From Excoecaria cochinchinensis (lineage: Eukaryota; Streptophyta; Magnoliopsida; Malpighiales; Euphorbiaceae), in NCBI GenBank assembly GCA_947683425.1, contig CANTUQ010000003.1:7289501-7353500 (forward strand): a DNA stretch of 64,000 nt, read 5' to 3'. The first letter of the stretch is position 1. Every line of letters begins with the position of its first letter. A model generated the notes under the pieces. That model saw only the letters and a list, made by a program, of their open reading frames with translations, did no database searches and was not told the origin of the DNA. Shown one piece after another: positions 33,552 through 46,040 of this stretch. The translations under genes and the position numbers were made by a program.

Positions 33552-36208
33552 TATGACGCGCGTCGGATCCCCGCGGCCGGCCATGGGACCGCCCGCTTGA
33601 AGGCGATCGGGGCATTTGTGGGTCCGTTGACAGCTTGCATTAAATCGCAAGTGCGTCTATGTTGGGCAACAAGGAGGTTTTATGGAGTCGCCACCCAATA
33701 GAACATTGGGAAAGTTTCTCTCGCCTTGGAGCACCTAAGACTGCGCTTAGTATCCATTTTGGGCTAGCCGAAGGGGTCTTAGAAGGTAAACCTCTCGCCC
33801 TAAGGAGCCTAGGATTAACGTCAAAGTATCGTGACACAAGAGGTGTCTTGGAGGGTAAACCTCTCGCCTCTTTGAGCCCAAAGACCAAAGTGAGTTCGGG
33901 ACTTCTCATTTATTCATACCTTGGTTAAGTTTATAGTTGAGTTTTGAATTTATTATTTCATCCCATTTCACATACATTTAATGCAATTAATTAAAGCGCA
34001 CAACATACATTTAAGAAAAAGCGGTAAAAGCATAAGTAAAATAAAGCACATGTAAAAATATTACAATAAAACTAAGGGCAGAATACAACCCCCATTGTAA
34101 ATAAAATACAGATCATGCATAAATCGAGATATTCATTAATGGTGAGGACATTGGTCCTCGCATGCATATTATTATGAAACAATTTTTATGTGATGATTTT
34201 GGATGGAGAAAGTTGAGACATTGGTCCCATTTTTATTTAGAAAAAAATACCAAGTTAATTAATAAAAATGGTTTAGTGACTTTCTTTCTAGCGGGCCTAA
34301 ATAAACAATTTTACAAGAAAATTATATGGCAAAAATAAATAGGAAAAAGCCAAATAAACATAATATTACAAATAAAGAAAAATAAATATTTCGAACGAGC
34401 CTTTTGGACCTCCCCGTGTGCTCGCGAAAACGCCCAATCAAAAAATTGAGTTTAGACATAAAAAAATAAAATACAAATAAAATAATGTTAGTAATTAAAT
34501 CAATTAAATCAATTAAATATACAAAATAATGAATAACAAAATAAAAGATGATATGAAAAGAATGATAATGGAATCAAAATGTTAACAAACCAAAATAAAT
34601 GAGAAACATGCATTATATGTGATAAATAATTAAATGATGTGATGAAAATAAAATATGATATGTTAATTAATTAGTACATGAAAATATACACATGATGAAA
34701 ATAATGATGATAAGTGAAAAATAATAAATGAATAAATAAACAAATAATAATAAATCAATCATGTAACAATGATAAAAAGAATAATAAAAATTAGTAAACA
34801 AATGGATGATGAAAATAATAATGATATATAACAAGGTTAATTGATGTGTTCATAATTAATATAAACTATTTACATGGCAAAAAGATTAATTTAAGTTAAT
34901 TATTTGCATGTTAAAAATAATTAGGAATCACAATAAAATAAATTATTTACATGTTAGGAATTAAAAGAAAATAATATTCACATGAACAAAAATCAAATCA
35001 TATATAAACAATTAAATGGAACAAATATAAAATCAATACAAATGAATAGATGAAAACAATAAATAAATCAATAAAAACAATAAAATATACATGAATAAAT
35101 TAAATAAAAATAGAATAGAATAGAAATTGAGCCTAGAATATTTACCCTCAGAGTATTGGATTTGATGAAGGAAAAGTGATGATTTTCCGGAAAATTGCTT
35201 GAAAGAATAATTTTGCAATAAAATTAATTCTCTTTGTTTATGGAGAAAACAAATGAATTGATTTGTATGCTTAAGATTGAAAAGAAATTGATGTCAAAGT
35301 GATGATTAATTTCTTGTGTTTATGGAGGAAAAACAAAGAAATTAATTGGAATAATTAAGAATTAAAAATTGATCTTTCAATTTCAATTAAACCTTTTTAA
35401 TTAAAAGAGAAATCTGAAATTTTTAAAGAGAAAATAGAAGAAGAAGAATTCTGGAAAAATCAGGTCTAAAAAAAATGTGGAGACTCTCCTTTGATTTTTC
35501 ATCATAAAGTCTTTATAAAATAAAATAGGTTGCCCTAATTTAATTAAGGAAAACAAACCTATTTTAACACAAAATTCTTTTATTTTTAATGATAAAATAA
35601 AGTTTTATTAATTAATTATCTAAAAAATATTTTAGAATTTAATTTGAACTCAAAAACCCAAAAAAAAATGGGATAAAAAACGGATTTTTGGGTGAAAAAA
35701 TCGGAAAAATGGTGAGAAATCGGAAAAAAGGGGTATCAGACCCTATAGCGACGGCCAGGGGATGAGGGACGCCCATCGCTATAGAGCGACGGGCTTCACG
35801 TAGCGAGGCTGCGCGAAATCCGCGTGCAGAGGCGCGGAAATCGTGCGCGGTGCGGCGCACAGTGCGCACAACGCTGCGCGTCGCTTTTTAGCGACGCGCG
35901 GCATTGGCAACGCTGCGCGTCGCCGAATCGCGCCCAACAAGCTAGGCGCCTGGGCGCGCTGCCATGCCCGACACTCTCGATCCAAAAAACTTTTTTTTTT
36001 TAATTTTAAATTGACTAAAAACACTATAATTTTAAGCCCTCATTTTTCAAAATTAATTTTTTAAATATTTTTTTATTATTTTCTAATTTTTTACTCTAAA
36101 ATGCAAATTTGACGAGAAAACCATCACTTTTAACCTTTTAAGCCTGTGAAGGCAATTATCATCATTGAGTAACTTCGATCTAGGCTTACTCAGGACCCGG
36201 TGTCTACA
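33552..36208 (-). mobile_element. Solo LTR of Tat lineage
   Basis: Ends in tgtctaca (36201-36208), the reverse of TGTAGACACCGGGTC that starts the Tat 5' LTR at 54923; left end tatgacgcgcg is one change from the reverse of that LTR's GCGCGTCACA. Perfect 5-bp CCTTG duplication. It contains the CCCAAT/ATTGGG hairpin with adjoining GGAGTCGCCA (33684-33710), AT-rich non-coding DNA with many short imperfect repeats (33980-35640), and a GC-rich block (35745-35965). ORFs in the GC-rich block are compositional. Confidence 0.9.
35745..35965. repeat. GC-rich repeat block in solo Tat LTR
   Basis: Many copies of GCGACG, CTGCGCG and TGCGGCGCA words in otherwise very AT-rich DNA; occupies the same relative place as the block at 55147-55520. 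Confidence 0.7.
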
Positions 36209-36213
36209 CCTTG
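36209..36213 (+). repeat. Target-site duplication CCTTG, right
   Basis: Perfect copy of 33547-33551. Confidence 0.85.
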
Positions 36214-36821
36214 ACTTCGGAGCCACAAGTTTATGGCTGGTTTTCTAATGGAGTTTGGAATGGAGAATTTTGTCCACCATTTGATATTAAATTTTCTCTC
36301 CTGTTCACACTTTGTTTTAAAATGCCTCCAGAACCTAAGTCAGACGCATCAGTCTCAACTATTTTAGGTGCCATGGGGTTAAATAAATGCAGGCATTGGA
36401 TTTCCTTAACCTGTTTCTTAATTTGTTGAACTATATTCGTAAGTTCATCAGACCAGGCTACAGGGTTTTTCTTCACCCTATCATGCAAGGGTTTTGCTAA
36501 CCGGTTGATGTTTGGACAAAAATCTAGAACATAATTTAGACTACCTAGGAATCTGTGAAACATGGTTTTGTCTAAAATTCTATTCAAAAATTTATCACAG
36601 AAGGCTAAAGATCTCTCTATAGGAGTAATTGTTCCTTGGAAAATATAATGTACTAAGAAACGAATTTTTTTTTTTAAAAGAGAGATTTTTGTTTTGGAAA
36701 CAACAAGTCCATTTTTCTTTACCACATTGAAAAAGGTCATGAGGTTTTTCAAATGTTATTCGATTGACTCTTAAAAGACAAGAACATCATCTATATAAAC
36801 AATACAAAAGTTTGAAAAAGG
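36214..36821 (-). pseudogene. Viral RT/RNase H fused to ORF2 (copy D)
   Basis: Open minus frame 36231-36752 with RT primer-grip/thumb (G-L-V-V-S-K-T-K), R-F-L-G-S-L-N-Y-V and the RNase H start E-T-D-A-S-D-L-G (36330-36350). About 10 residues later it passes into ORF2 sequence (N-G-G-Q-N-S-P-F near 36260) without RNase H remainder. Y-I-D-D lies at 36786-36797, in the interrupted upstream part. The fusion is a deletion product, not a designed chimera. Confidence 0.75.
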
Positions 36822-36826
36822 ATTAA
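36822..36826 (+). repeat. Target-site duplication ATTAA, left
   Basis: Perfect match to 54106-54110. Confidence 0.88.
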
Positions 36827-37877
36827 TGTAACACCCCCTACCCATACGTAGGCGAACCCATCCGCGAGGGAGTAAGAAGCCGTACGAGAAGGTGTGATAC
36901 CGAACAGAAGCGATACGAAGCATATAAAAAAAATACGGAAAAATTTAAAACTTAAGGAGCAACAGCTGAACATACATAATATACCAACGCACATACACTA
37001 AACGAAAGCACACACACATGCATACTTACAATCATACAACAGAAGCCTAAGAAGAAAGATAAAATAGAAGAAAAACTTGATACAGAAATATAAAAATATT
37101 TACATAGTCCAAAATATTACATCTGAATCTTTACATATGATTACATATACATATTACACAAAGATACAAAATCCAAAATACAGAAGCTGAACAAAATACA
37201 AAACTTCTAGCTCCTATGTGGCCAATCCTTGCAGATGCGCGACTCGAACAGAAGCAAACCTGCCACCTGTACGGGAAAAACAACCCGTACTAAGCGATAA
37301 CGCTTAGTGGGGAGAACACATAAGAATATGGACGGCCATTCACAATGGTCGCCAAAGCATAACGCATTCGAATGGCATATCCATATTGATCTAATAGATA
37401 TATATATATATATATATAGTTACATATAAAAGCCATGCATTCAGAAAATCCTAACCACTTTCAAAAACTTGCGTTGAACAAAATAAAGCAGACAAAGTGC
37501 CTTACAATATACAAATATCATCATGTAGAAACACTTACAATCTCATATGCATATACTTACCGAGGTATCAGATATCAAACCACATTACGTTTAGCTACTC
37601 AACAATTAAACATGTAGCCTTCATACCAATAACCCAAACATTAACGGAAAATCTATTCACATGCAATACAATTACCATGCAATAGCGCACCCGACTATCA
37701 TGCAAAGCTACGAGACATTTAAACATACTTTTGTCAGGCCAACATACACATACTAGCCAAATCCAAGGAACAACGTCCAAACCACCACACCTCCGCTGTG
37801 CAACTTTAATACATGAAATATCATACCATGAAATATAAACACATGACAACATGTCAAAGATACTCCAATAGCTAAGA

Positions 37878-37882
37878 CCAAG
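37878..37882 (+). repeat. Target-site duplication CCAAG, left
   Basis: Perfect match to 51429-51433. Confidence 0.9.
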
Positions 37883-39139
37883 TGTAGACAACCTCACCGT
37901 CTATCGGGCTACCATAAGGCAGGAACATAGAGTCGCCACCCGATAAAATATCGGGAAAGTAATTCTAACCTTATGAGGCTCAAAACCAGAGAGAGTTCGA
38001 GACCTCACTCTTATTCATACCTTTGGTTAATATTATGTGAATGGGTTTTTAAGATCAATTATTTTATCTCTTCTCTCACATGCAAATTATACAATTAAAT
38101 TAAAGCGCATTACAAGCACGTATAAGAAAAGCAGTAAATAAAATATAATCACAATTATCTGAAAACAAATATGAAACCATAAAAGAATGATAAAAATACA
38201 TACATAAATCGGGCTATTCTTTTAGGCGGGAACATTGGTTCCCAATTACTTTTTATGAAAAGTTTTGAGTTCTCAAATCAATTTAAACCTTTGCTTTGGG
38301 ATGAAAACCAGGACATTGGTCCAGTTTTATTAACAAGTTATCATTTTAATATAAAACATTTGTGTGGTGGTTCTTTTTGAGCGTGGTCAAAAATCTTTTA
38401 TTATTACAGACAATCAGCGAATGAAAGAAGAATAACATAATAATTACATATTTCAAAATAAATAAATTCTAATCTACTTATCCCGACCATGCTTCACCTA
38501 ACTTCGTGGGCGAGTCACGTGCCACTCGTGGTTGCAGTCAAAACAAAAATTAATATCGGTGAGTAATAAATGAATAAATCAATAATTGAATAAATAAATA
38601 AACAAATAAATAACAGAATAAAATAAATTGAATGTAAAAGCACAAATGACAATTAAACTGACCAATGAAAATAAATAAAAAAAAATAATGATGTTAATGA
38701 TAATACTGTAAATAATAATGATAATAGATAGATAGACGGAAAATAAATGAATAATAATACTGATGATAATAACGAAAATAATTATAATGATAAAAATAAA
38801 CATAATAATAATAACAATAATAGTGACAATACAACATGATGAAAATAATAATAATGATGCAAAACAAATACACATAAAATGATAATAAACAAATGGAATG
38901 ATAACATAGTAATATTAATAATAACAATGAATAATCATGAAAATAAATATAATAACCATAATAAAACCACAATAATAATAATAACGATAATATACTAATA
39001 TCAATAAAAATCATAATATAGAATAAATAATATTAACAATAACACATAAATAACAATAATAACATACAACAATAATTATTATAATCAACAACAATACCGC
39101 AATAATAATTACAATCAATAATAATAAATAATATTAACT

Positions 39140-39149
39140 AAATACATAC

Positions 39150-39219
<70 letters not shown>

Positions 39220-39379
39220 CAAATAACAATAACAATCATTATAATAATAATAAATAAAGCAAAATAAACAATAACATAAAATAAATACTCATGACAATAA
39301 TAAATAAATGTAAACTAAACCTAAATTAAATAATATCAATAACAATAATAACATAACAACACCAATAAAAAATAAATCA

Positions 39380-39421
<42 letters not shown>

Positions 39422-39498
39422 TAATAGAAAAATAGAAAAATAAATAATATAATAATAACAACAATAATTATAATAATAATGAAACAGAAAATTAAGTA

Positions 39499-39531
<33 letters not shown>

Positions 39532-39600
39532 TAATTGAAACAAAATAATAATAATAATAATAATAATAATACAGAATATTAAATAATAATAATAATAATA
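39140..39600. repeat. (AAT)n microsatellite tracts in LTR
   Basis: Several runs of AAT/ATA, the longest about 39150-39220, with others near 39380-39420 and 39500-39600. The runs are shorter or differently arranged in the partner LTR (49870-50290). Poly-Tyr/Ile/Leu ORFs on the minus strand are artefacts. Confidence 0.9.
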
Positions 39601-39618
39601 TAAAATATGGGAAAAGGG

Positions 39619-39624
39619 ACTTAC
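39619..39624 (-). promoter_or_regulatory. Splice-donor consensus in LTR
   Basis: Minus strand GCGAG/GTAAGTCCC, about 610 bases downstream of the TATA box; repeated in the other LTR at 50306-50311. Confidence 0.45.
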
Positions 39625-40232
39625 CTCGCCGAAGCCGTCGTCGGTGGGTGGTGGCCGACACCTCCGTCACCGAAAGGGAGATCGGGACGCCAGGAGGCCG
39701 GCAGAGCTGGTCACGTGCCGGAAGGATCTTGACATCGCCGAAAAACACCTCCGAAGCTCACACCAACCTCCTCGCCGATCTCCTCCACGACGGCGCTGAT
39801 GGCATGATCGGAGCCGCCGTTCGGTGCGTCAGGGTCTGCTCTCCACCGTGGCGAGGCGCGTGCGGCGATCGGCGGCCGTGGGTGGCCGTCGGAGCCCCCG
39901 CCACCTCCTTTCCTTTTTTCTTCTTTTTCCTTGGTTCCGGCGTCGTCCCCATTTGGCTGGTCCTCTGTTCCCCTTTATTTCTTCTTTCTTCTTTTATTCT
40001 TTGATTTCCCTTTTGATTTTTGGTCCTCTTCTCACTTGCTCTCTCTTTTATATTTCCTTTCTATTTTTTTCTATGCCTTGCACTCTCCTGCTCTCACTTT
40101 TTTTTTCCTTTTTCGTTCTTCAACCCATCCCCTGCTCTCTCTTGTTCTCTCTTTTTCTTATTTTCTCAATTTTCTTCTTCTTTCAATTTTTTGTTCAGTG
40201 GAGAGCCCCCTTTTCATCTCCTCATCATGTTC

Positions 40233-40242
40233 TTTTTATACC
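40233..40242 (-). promoter_or_regulatory. LTR TATA box with adjacent telo-box-like palindrome
   Basis: Minus strand GGTATAAAAAGAAC; directly upstream in sense direction is AACCCTAATTTTAGGGT, which contains AACCCTAA. Confidence 0.55.
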
Positions 40243-40733
40243 CTAAAATTAGGGTTAAGGTCATCTAAATAATTCCCTCCATTTTATTTTTTTTATTTTT
40301 ATTTTTTTTATTTTAACTAATTTACACACTTTTAATTTACTTAAACTAACACATATATTAATTAATTAAACATTACTAATTAAACACTCTATATTTTCCT
40401 ACCTTCTTAATTTAATTAATCTACTTAAATTACGACATCTATTTTATCTAATTAAACCCCACATTTATATTCTTTTTCTTTCAACTTTAATTATCCTAAA
40501 ATATTAACTAATTAATCAACTAATCTTAATTATTAATTTATCTTACAATATCAACTAATTAAATTAACCTAATCTTAATTTTCGATTTATCTAATTACAT
40601 TAACCTAATCCTAATTTTTTTTTTAATTTTACCTACATATTTTATGTATTTATTTTTTTTTTGGAGGAATTTATCAAGGACCCAAAATTGCCATTGCCAT
40701 TTTAAAAATTCGACTCCAGACCTGGTGTCTACA

Positions 40734-40748
40734 GTTGCCCCTAATTTT
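40734..40748 (-). promoter_or_regulatory. Polypurine-like tract next to 3' LTR
   Basis: Minus strand AATTAGGGGCAAC immediately before TGTAGACA; the expected site of plus-strand priming. Confidence 0.6.
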
Positions 40749-40869
40749 GGAGAAGTTAGTGCCTAGGCACCTAGGTGAGCCAAAATTCAAAAAAGAAAGG
40801 CCAAAATTTGGAGAGGAAAAGGAAAAAAGAGGTGCAGAGGCACGTACCTGAGGAAATGACGCTCTGAAC

Positions 40870-41225
40870 CGGATGAAGTTGGAGCTGTTGCCGACGTGTT
40901 AATCCCTATCATTTTTTAGGCATATAACCTGTGCGCTGTCTAGCCCATTGTTCGGTGTTTAACCTCCCTCGTTTCAGCATCTAACTTGTGCGGTGCCTAG
41001 CCTCAGCCGGGTCGGTGTTTAACCTGAGTGCGGTGTCTAACCTTCCTCATTTTGGCATCTAATTTGAGCGGTGTCTAGCCTCAGTCGGGTCCGTGTTTAA
41101 CCTTTTGGAGTTGCCTCTTAAGAGGACTTTGAAGGAGTGACTGCCCCTTGAGAGGTCTTGGGTTGATTTTCCCCCAGAGAGGACTTGGGTTGATTTGCCC
41201 CCGAAGAGGACTTGGGTTGATTGAT
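40870..41225. repeat. Tandem repeats GTGCGGTGTCTAACC and GAGAGGACTTGGGTTG
   Basis: Two short degenerate arrays: GCGGTGTYTAACCT units (40920-41105) and then roughly 40-base units with GAGAGGACTTGGGTTGATT (41110-41225). Confidence 0.75.
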
Positions 41226-42960
41226 TGCACCGAATCGCTAACAAGATTCAAAGTGCGAAAGTTCTGAGATTGCACTGAATCGCTACCAAGATTCAAAGTA
41301 CTTGCACAGAATCGCTACCAAGATTCAAAGTGCGAAAGTTATGAGGTTGCATTGAATCGCTACCAAGATTCAAAGTGCTTGCACCGAATTGCTACCAAGA
41401 TTCAAAGTGCAAAAGTGTTGAGACATCATCGAGCTGTTATCAAAGCTACAAAGTGATTGCACCGAATCGCTACCAAGATTTGAAGTGCGGAAGTGTTGAG
41501 ATATCACCGAGCTGTTATCTAAGCTACAAAGTGATTGCACTGAATCGCTACCAATATTCAAAGTGCTGAAGTGTTGAGATATCACCGAGCTGTTATCTAA
41601 GCTACAAAGTATTGCACTGAATCGCTACCAAGATTCAAAGTGCCTGCACCGAATCGCTACCAAGATTCAAAGTGCGAAAGTTATGAGGTTGCACTGAATC
41701 GCTACCAAGATTCAAAGTGCTTGCACCGAATCGCTACCAAAATTCAAAGTGCAAATGTGTTGAGATATCACCAAGCTGTTATCTAAGTTACAAAGTGATT
41801 GCACTGAATCGCTACCAAGATTCGAAGTGCGGAAGTGTTGAGATATCACCGAGCTATTATCTAAGCTACAAAGTGATTGCACTGAATCGCTACCAAGATT
41901 CAAAGTGTTTGCACCGAATTTCTACCAAGATTCAAGGTGTGGAAGTTTTGAAATTACACTGAATCGCGACCAATATTCACAGTGTTTGGACCGAATCGCT
42001 ACCAAGATTCAAGGTGCGGAAGTTTTGAAATTACACTGAATCGCTACCAAGATTCAAAGTGTTTGCACCAAATCGCTACCAAGATTCAAGGTGCGGAAGT
42101 TTTGAAATTACACTGAATCGCTACCAAGATTCAAAGTGCGGAAGTTTTGAAATTACACTGAATCGCTACCAAGATTCAAAGTGTTTGCACCGAATCGCTA
42201 CCAAGATTCAAGGTGCGGAAGTTTTGAAATTACACTGAATCGCTACCAAGATTCAAAGTGTTTGCACTGAATCGCTACCAAGATTCATGGTGCAGAAGTT
42301 TTGAAATTACACTGAATCGCTACCAAGATTCAAAGTGTTTGCACCGAATCGCTACCAAGATTCAAGGTGCGGAAGTTTTGAAATTACACTGAATCGCTAC
42401 CAAGATTCAAAGTGTTTGCACCAAATCGCTACCAAGATTCAAGGTGCGGAAGTTTTGAAATTACACTGAATCGCTACCAAGATTCAAAGTGCGGAAGTTT
42501 TGAAATTACACTGAATCGCTACCAAGATTCAAAGTGTTTGCACCGAATCGCTACCAAGATTCAAGGTGCGGAAGTTTTGAAATTACACTGAATCGCTACC
42601 AAGATTCAAAGTGTTTGCACCGAATCGCTACCAAGATTTATGGTGCGGAAGTTTTGAAATTACACCGAATCGCTACAAAGATTCAAAGTGTTTGCACCGA
42701 ATCACTACCAAGATTTATGGTGCGGAAGTTTTGAAATTACACCGAATCGCTACAAAGATTCAAAGTGTTTGCACCGAATTGCTACCAAGATTCAAAGTGC
42801 GAAAGTTTTGAAATTACACTGAATCGCTACCAAGATTCAAAGTGTTTGCACCGAATCGCTACAAAGATTCAAGGTGCGGAAGTTTTGAAATTACACTGAA
42901 TCGCTACCAAGATTCAAAGTGTTTGCACCGAATCGCTACGAAGATTCAAAGTGCGGAAGT
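41225..42960. repeat. Satellite-like array, GAATCGCTACCAAGATTC core, 77-bp higher-order unit
   Basis: More than 40 copies of a 30-40-base monomer built on GAATCGCTACCAAGATTC (ends GAATC/GATTC are inverted). Early units alternate with a CGAGCTGTTATCTAAGCTACAAAG variant; from about 41930 a regular 77-base dimer dominates. 77 is not a multiple of 3, so short ORFs here shift frame from unit to unit and are not genes. Confidence 0.92.
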
Positions 42961-43690
42961 GTTGCGCCGAGTCTGCTCCAGACTTACAAAACGCGAGGGT
43001 TGCTCTCTTGAGCTGCACCGAGTCTGCTCCAGACTTACAAAGTGCGGATAGTGATGCGCCGAGTCTGCTCCAGACTTACAAAGTGCGGATAGTGATGCGT
43101 CGAGTCTGCTCCAGACTTACAAAACGCGAGGGTTGCTCTCCTGAGCTGCACCGAGTCTGCTCCAGACTTACAAAGTGCGGATAGTGATGCGCCGAGTCTG
43201 CTCTAGACTTACAAAACGCGAGGGTTGCTCTCCTGAGCTGCACCGAGTATGCTCCAGACTTACAAAGTGCGGATAGTGATGCGCCGAGTCTGCTCCAGAT
43301 TTACAAAATGCAAGGGTTGCTCTCTTGAGCTGCATTGAGTCTGCTCCAGACTTACAAAGTGCGGATAGTGATGCGCCGAGTCTGCTCCAGACTTATAAAA
43401 CGCGAGGGTTGCTCTCCTGAGCTGCACCGAGTCTACTCCAGACTTACAAAGTGCGGATAGTGATGCGCCGAGTCTGCTCCAGACTTACAAAATGCGAGGG
43501 TTGCTCTCCTGAGCTGCACCGAGTCTACCCCTAACTTACAAAGTGCAGATGGTGATGCGTCGAGTCTGCTCCAGACTTACTAATCGGGAGGGTTGCTCTC
43601 TTGAGCTGCACCGAGTCTGCTCCAGACTTACTAAACGTGAGGGTTGCTCTCTTGAGCTGCACCGAGTCTGCTCCAGACATACAAAGTGGG
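42960..43690. repeat. Satellite-like array, CGAGTCTGCTCCAGACTTACAAA core
   Basis: About 17 units of roughly 40-50 bases, of two types: ending GTGCGGATAGTGATG or ending ACGCGAGGGTTGCTCTC plus CTGAGCTGCAC. The monomer contains AGTCTG...CAGACT, an inverted pair like the preceding array. Confidence 0.9.
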
Positions 43691-43960
43691 GAGTTCTGAC
43701 ATTTGCCTACTCAGAGGACTTGGAAATGCCTTCTCAGAGGACTTAAGGATTCTGCCTCCTCAGATGACTTAGATTTTGCCTTCTCAAGGACTTTGAAAGT
43801 TGTGCCTCCTCAGAGGACTTGGAAATTAGCCTCCAAATTTGAAATGATTGCCCCCTGGGAGGTCTTTAAGATTTGGCCTACTCAAAGGGCTTAAAAAGAT
43901 TTGCCTCTTAATAGGACCTTGAGATTGTGCCTCTTCAGAGCGCTTGAGAAACGTTGACAT
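43690..43960. repeat. Tandem repeat CTCAGAGGACTTGGAAATG
   Basis: Eight to nine degenerate units of about 27-32 bases with core CTYAGAGGACTT; related in wording to the 41110-41225 array. Confidence 0.8.
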
Positions 43961-45450
43961 GTGAAGTCTCGAGGTTGAGATTGATGTACATCATCTAGTA
44001 GACACAGGGCACTTTGTATGCATGGAATGAATGTAAAAAAGCCACATATGGATGGAATGCATGTGAAAAGCCATGTATGTATGAGATAACATGCAAAGTT
44101 ATGCATGTATGAAATCTAAGAGTTATGCATGTATGAATTGACATGCGATGTTATGCATGCGTGAAATTTAATTGTGCGGTGTGTGTACAAATATGATATG
44201 CATACAGAGAATTGTGTACATGACATATATGCCACAAATGATCATGAATGAGAAATACATGCAAAAGATCAAGCATAAAATATGTGCAAGGGGATTATGA
44301 ATGCGAAATATATACACATGATCATACCCGTGATGGTAAGGAGTCATTCACTGGCATAAGTGTGAAGAATCACATGCAAAGATAAGTGGAAGTCATTATA
44401 TACAAGAAGGCTATGTGAAGAATTGGATGTGTGTGATGTGTGTATGGATAACTATACATACGAAACGAATGTAGAAAAAAATCATGTGTACATGTACAAA
44501 ATGCATGCAAATGATGTACATGTGAGATGCATGCAAGAGATATGTCCACGAAAAGCGCAAAATAAGTGATTATAAAAATGAACCTCAGAGAGGCCCGTAT
44601 GTGAAAGTATCTATAAAATATGCTCGCTGAATATCTTATGCCAAAAGACATGCAGCAAGAATTATACATGTAAAACTATTTATAAGGATGTCTGCTACAA
44701 TTACATGCAAAAACATTTGTAGAAAGCATATGTACAAAGAATATTGATAGAAATAGATGCAAAGTATCACTTTCACGAGTAGCGATAAGAAGTACCCCAA
44801 GATTGTAAAATGAGTGCAATCTATCAGGTATCCCAAACTCAAGTTTTCTATCTGCCTTTGAAAGTACTGAATAAACCACATTCTCAACTGATTCAATCCC
44901 AACAAAAGAATTCAGGAGTCATTCCCAATGAAGTACAAGGAAGCAAACATGTAAACATCAATGTTTACTAAATCAACATGTAAATACAAGGCATACCATA
45001 CAATCTCTGTGTATATGTGCAAAAGGCCAAAACAGAAATTTTTTTTTTAAGCAAATTCTAGACGCAATTTTGGAGACGAGACTCAACTCGAATGCACTAA
45101 TGCACTCATGGCTTCTCGCTTGAAGCTTAAGAAATACCATACGCCTCTTCCTACGTACCAAATCTTATTAAAAGGTAATCTCCGCTAATTAGATAAGGCC
45201 AAACCAAGAATCAAGAGGTCTTACTTTGGTTGTAACGTTAGGCTTATGTAATTGGCTATCAAAGGAGGATCATATCGCTAGAGAAAAATGGCCGCAACGT
45301 TAATTCGATGAATGAAAGCACCATTCTCAGCCCCAATTGTATACTATCCAGATACTCTTGAATTTGGATTTGGTAACACTTTAGTTCGTCGAGCTCAATA
45401 TAACAATTAAGCTAAAAAAAGATAATTACTGAACTCATTAAGAGGAATTA
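43960..45450. other. Non-coding interior rich in ATGCATG/TACATGC words
   Basis: No gene seen. 43980-44720 has dense alternating purine-pyrimidine words (atgcatgtatg, gtgtgtatg). 44720-45450 is ordinary AT-rich DNA. Confidence 0.6.
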
Positions 45451-45455
45451 TCCTA

Positions 45456-45549
45456 AACTCTTTTTTTTTTTCTTTTGTTTTTTGTTTTTTTTTTTGTTTT
45501 TTCTTTTTTCTTTTTTTTTTCTTTTTTTGTTGTTTTCTTTTTTTTTTCA
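45456..45549 (+). repeat. Poly-T/TTTTC tract
   Basis: About 90 bases of nearly pure T with scattered C and G; in element sense it is an A-rich tract. Confidence 0.9.
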
Positions 45550-45589
45550 CAAGCTCATGTCCCTAATTACACAAAAAAGTTTATTCGAT

Positions 45590-46040
45590 GATTTAGATCC
45601 CTTTCCCAAAGTATAAGCTCATACTCATCAGGGCAATTTTTAGGCAACTCAAAAAATTATCAATGATTGAAATTCTCTTCTTGAAGTTGCGATCTATCCT
45701 TATCAAGGTGCCTTTTAGGTAACCCACAAAATTATCAATGATTGAGATTCTCTTCTTGAAGTGCAGACCCATCCTTATCATGGTGATTTTTGGGTCACCC
45801 ACAAAATTATCAATGGTTGAAATTCCCTTCTCGAAGTGCAGACCCATCCTTATCAGGGTGACCTTTTTGATAGCCCAACAATCGTCACTGATTGAAAATC
45901 TTTTTCCTAAGTGTAAATCCATTCTCATCAGGATGATTTTTTTTTAATGGCTCAAGGAATTTTCAAAGATTGAAGCCCTTTTCCCCAAAGTGTAAATCCA
46001 TTTTTATTGGGGCAACTTTTGATGGTCCGAAAGGATATCG
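45590..46040. repeat. Tandem repeat, about 75 bp, five to six units
   Basis: Units around CCACAAAATTATCAATGATTG and GCAGACCCATCCTTATCA. A minus ORF (45593-45928) shows a 25-residue repeat because the period is divisible by 3, but outer units are broken and nothing else supports a protein. Confidence 0.8.

Larger units (their letters stand above)
37883..40733 (-). mobile_element. 3' LTR of the non-autonomous element
   Basis: 2851 bases, TGTAGACA...TGTCTACA. Compared with the other LTR I count about nine differences in the first 285 bases, plus different (AAT)n lengths. Contains hairpin CCCGATA/TATCGGG (37939-37955), long AAT-rich tracts (38570-39600), splice donor (39619-39624), CpG/CGCCG block (39625-39900), CT-rich run (39905-40200) and TATA box. 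Confidence 0.92.

Noticed and set aside
38579..39748. Minus-strand ORFs rich in Ile/Tyr/Leu resembling membrane proteins
   Set aside because: Translation of (AAT)n/(ATA)n tracts within an LTR; the same false ORFs recur in the twin LTR at 49311-50492.
39824..40272. Plus-strand Phe/Leu/Ser-rich ORFs resembling multi-pass membrane proteins
   Set aside because: They are the CT-rich run of the LTR read in three frames, duplicated at 50566-50960.
42534..43184. Repeat proteins (N-R-Y-Q-D-S-K-C, V-C-S-R-L-T-K units)
   Set aside because: The 77-bp unit changes reading frame at each repeat, and the array is a 3' UTR satellite.
41225..43690. CRISPR-like array
   Set aside because: Eukaryotic context; units are contiguous with no unique spacers, and they lie in an LTR element.
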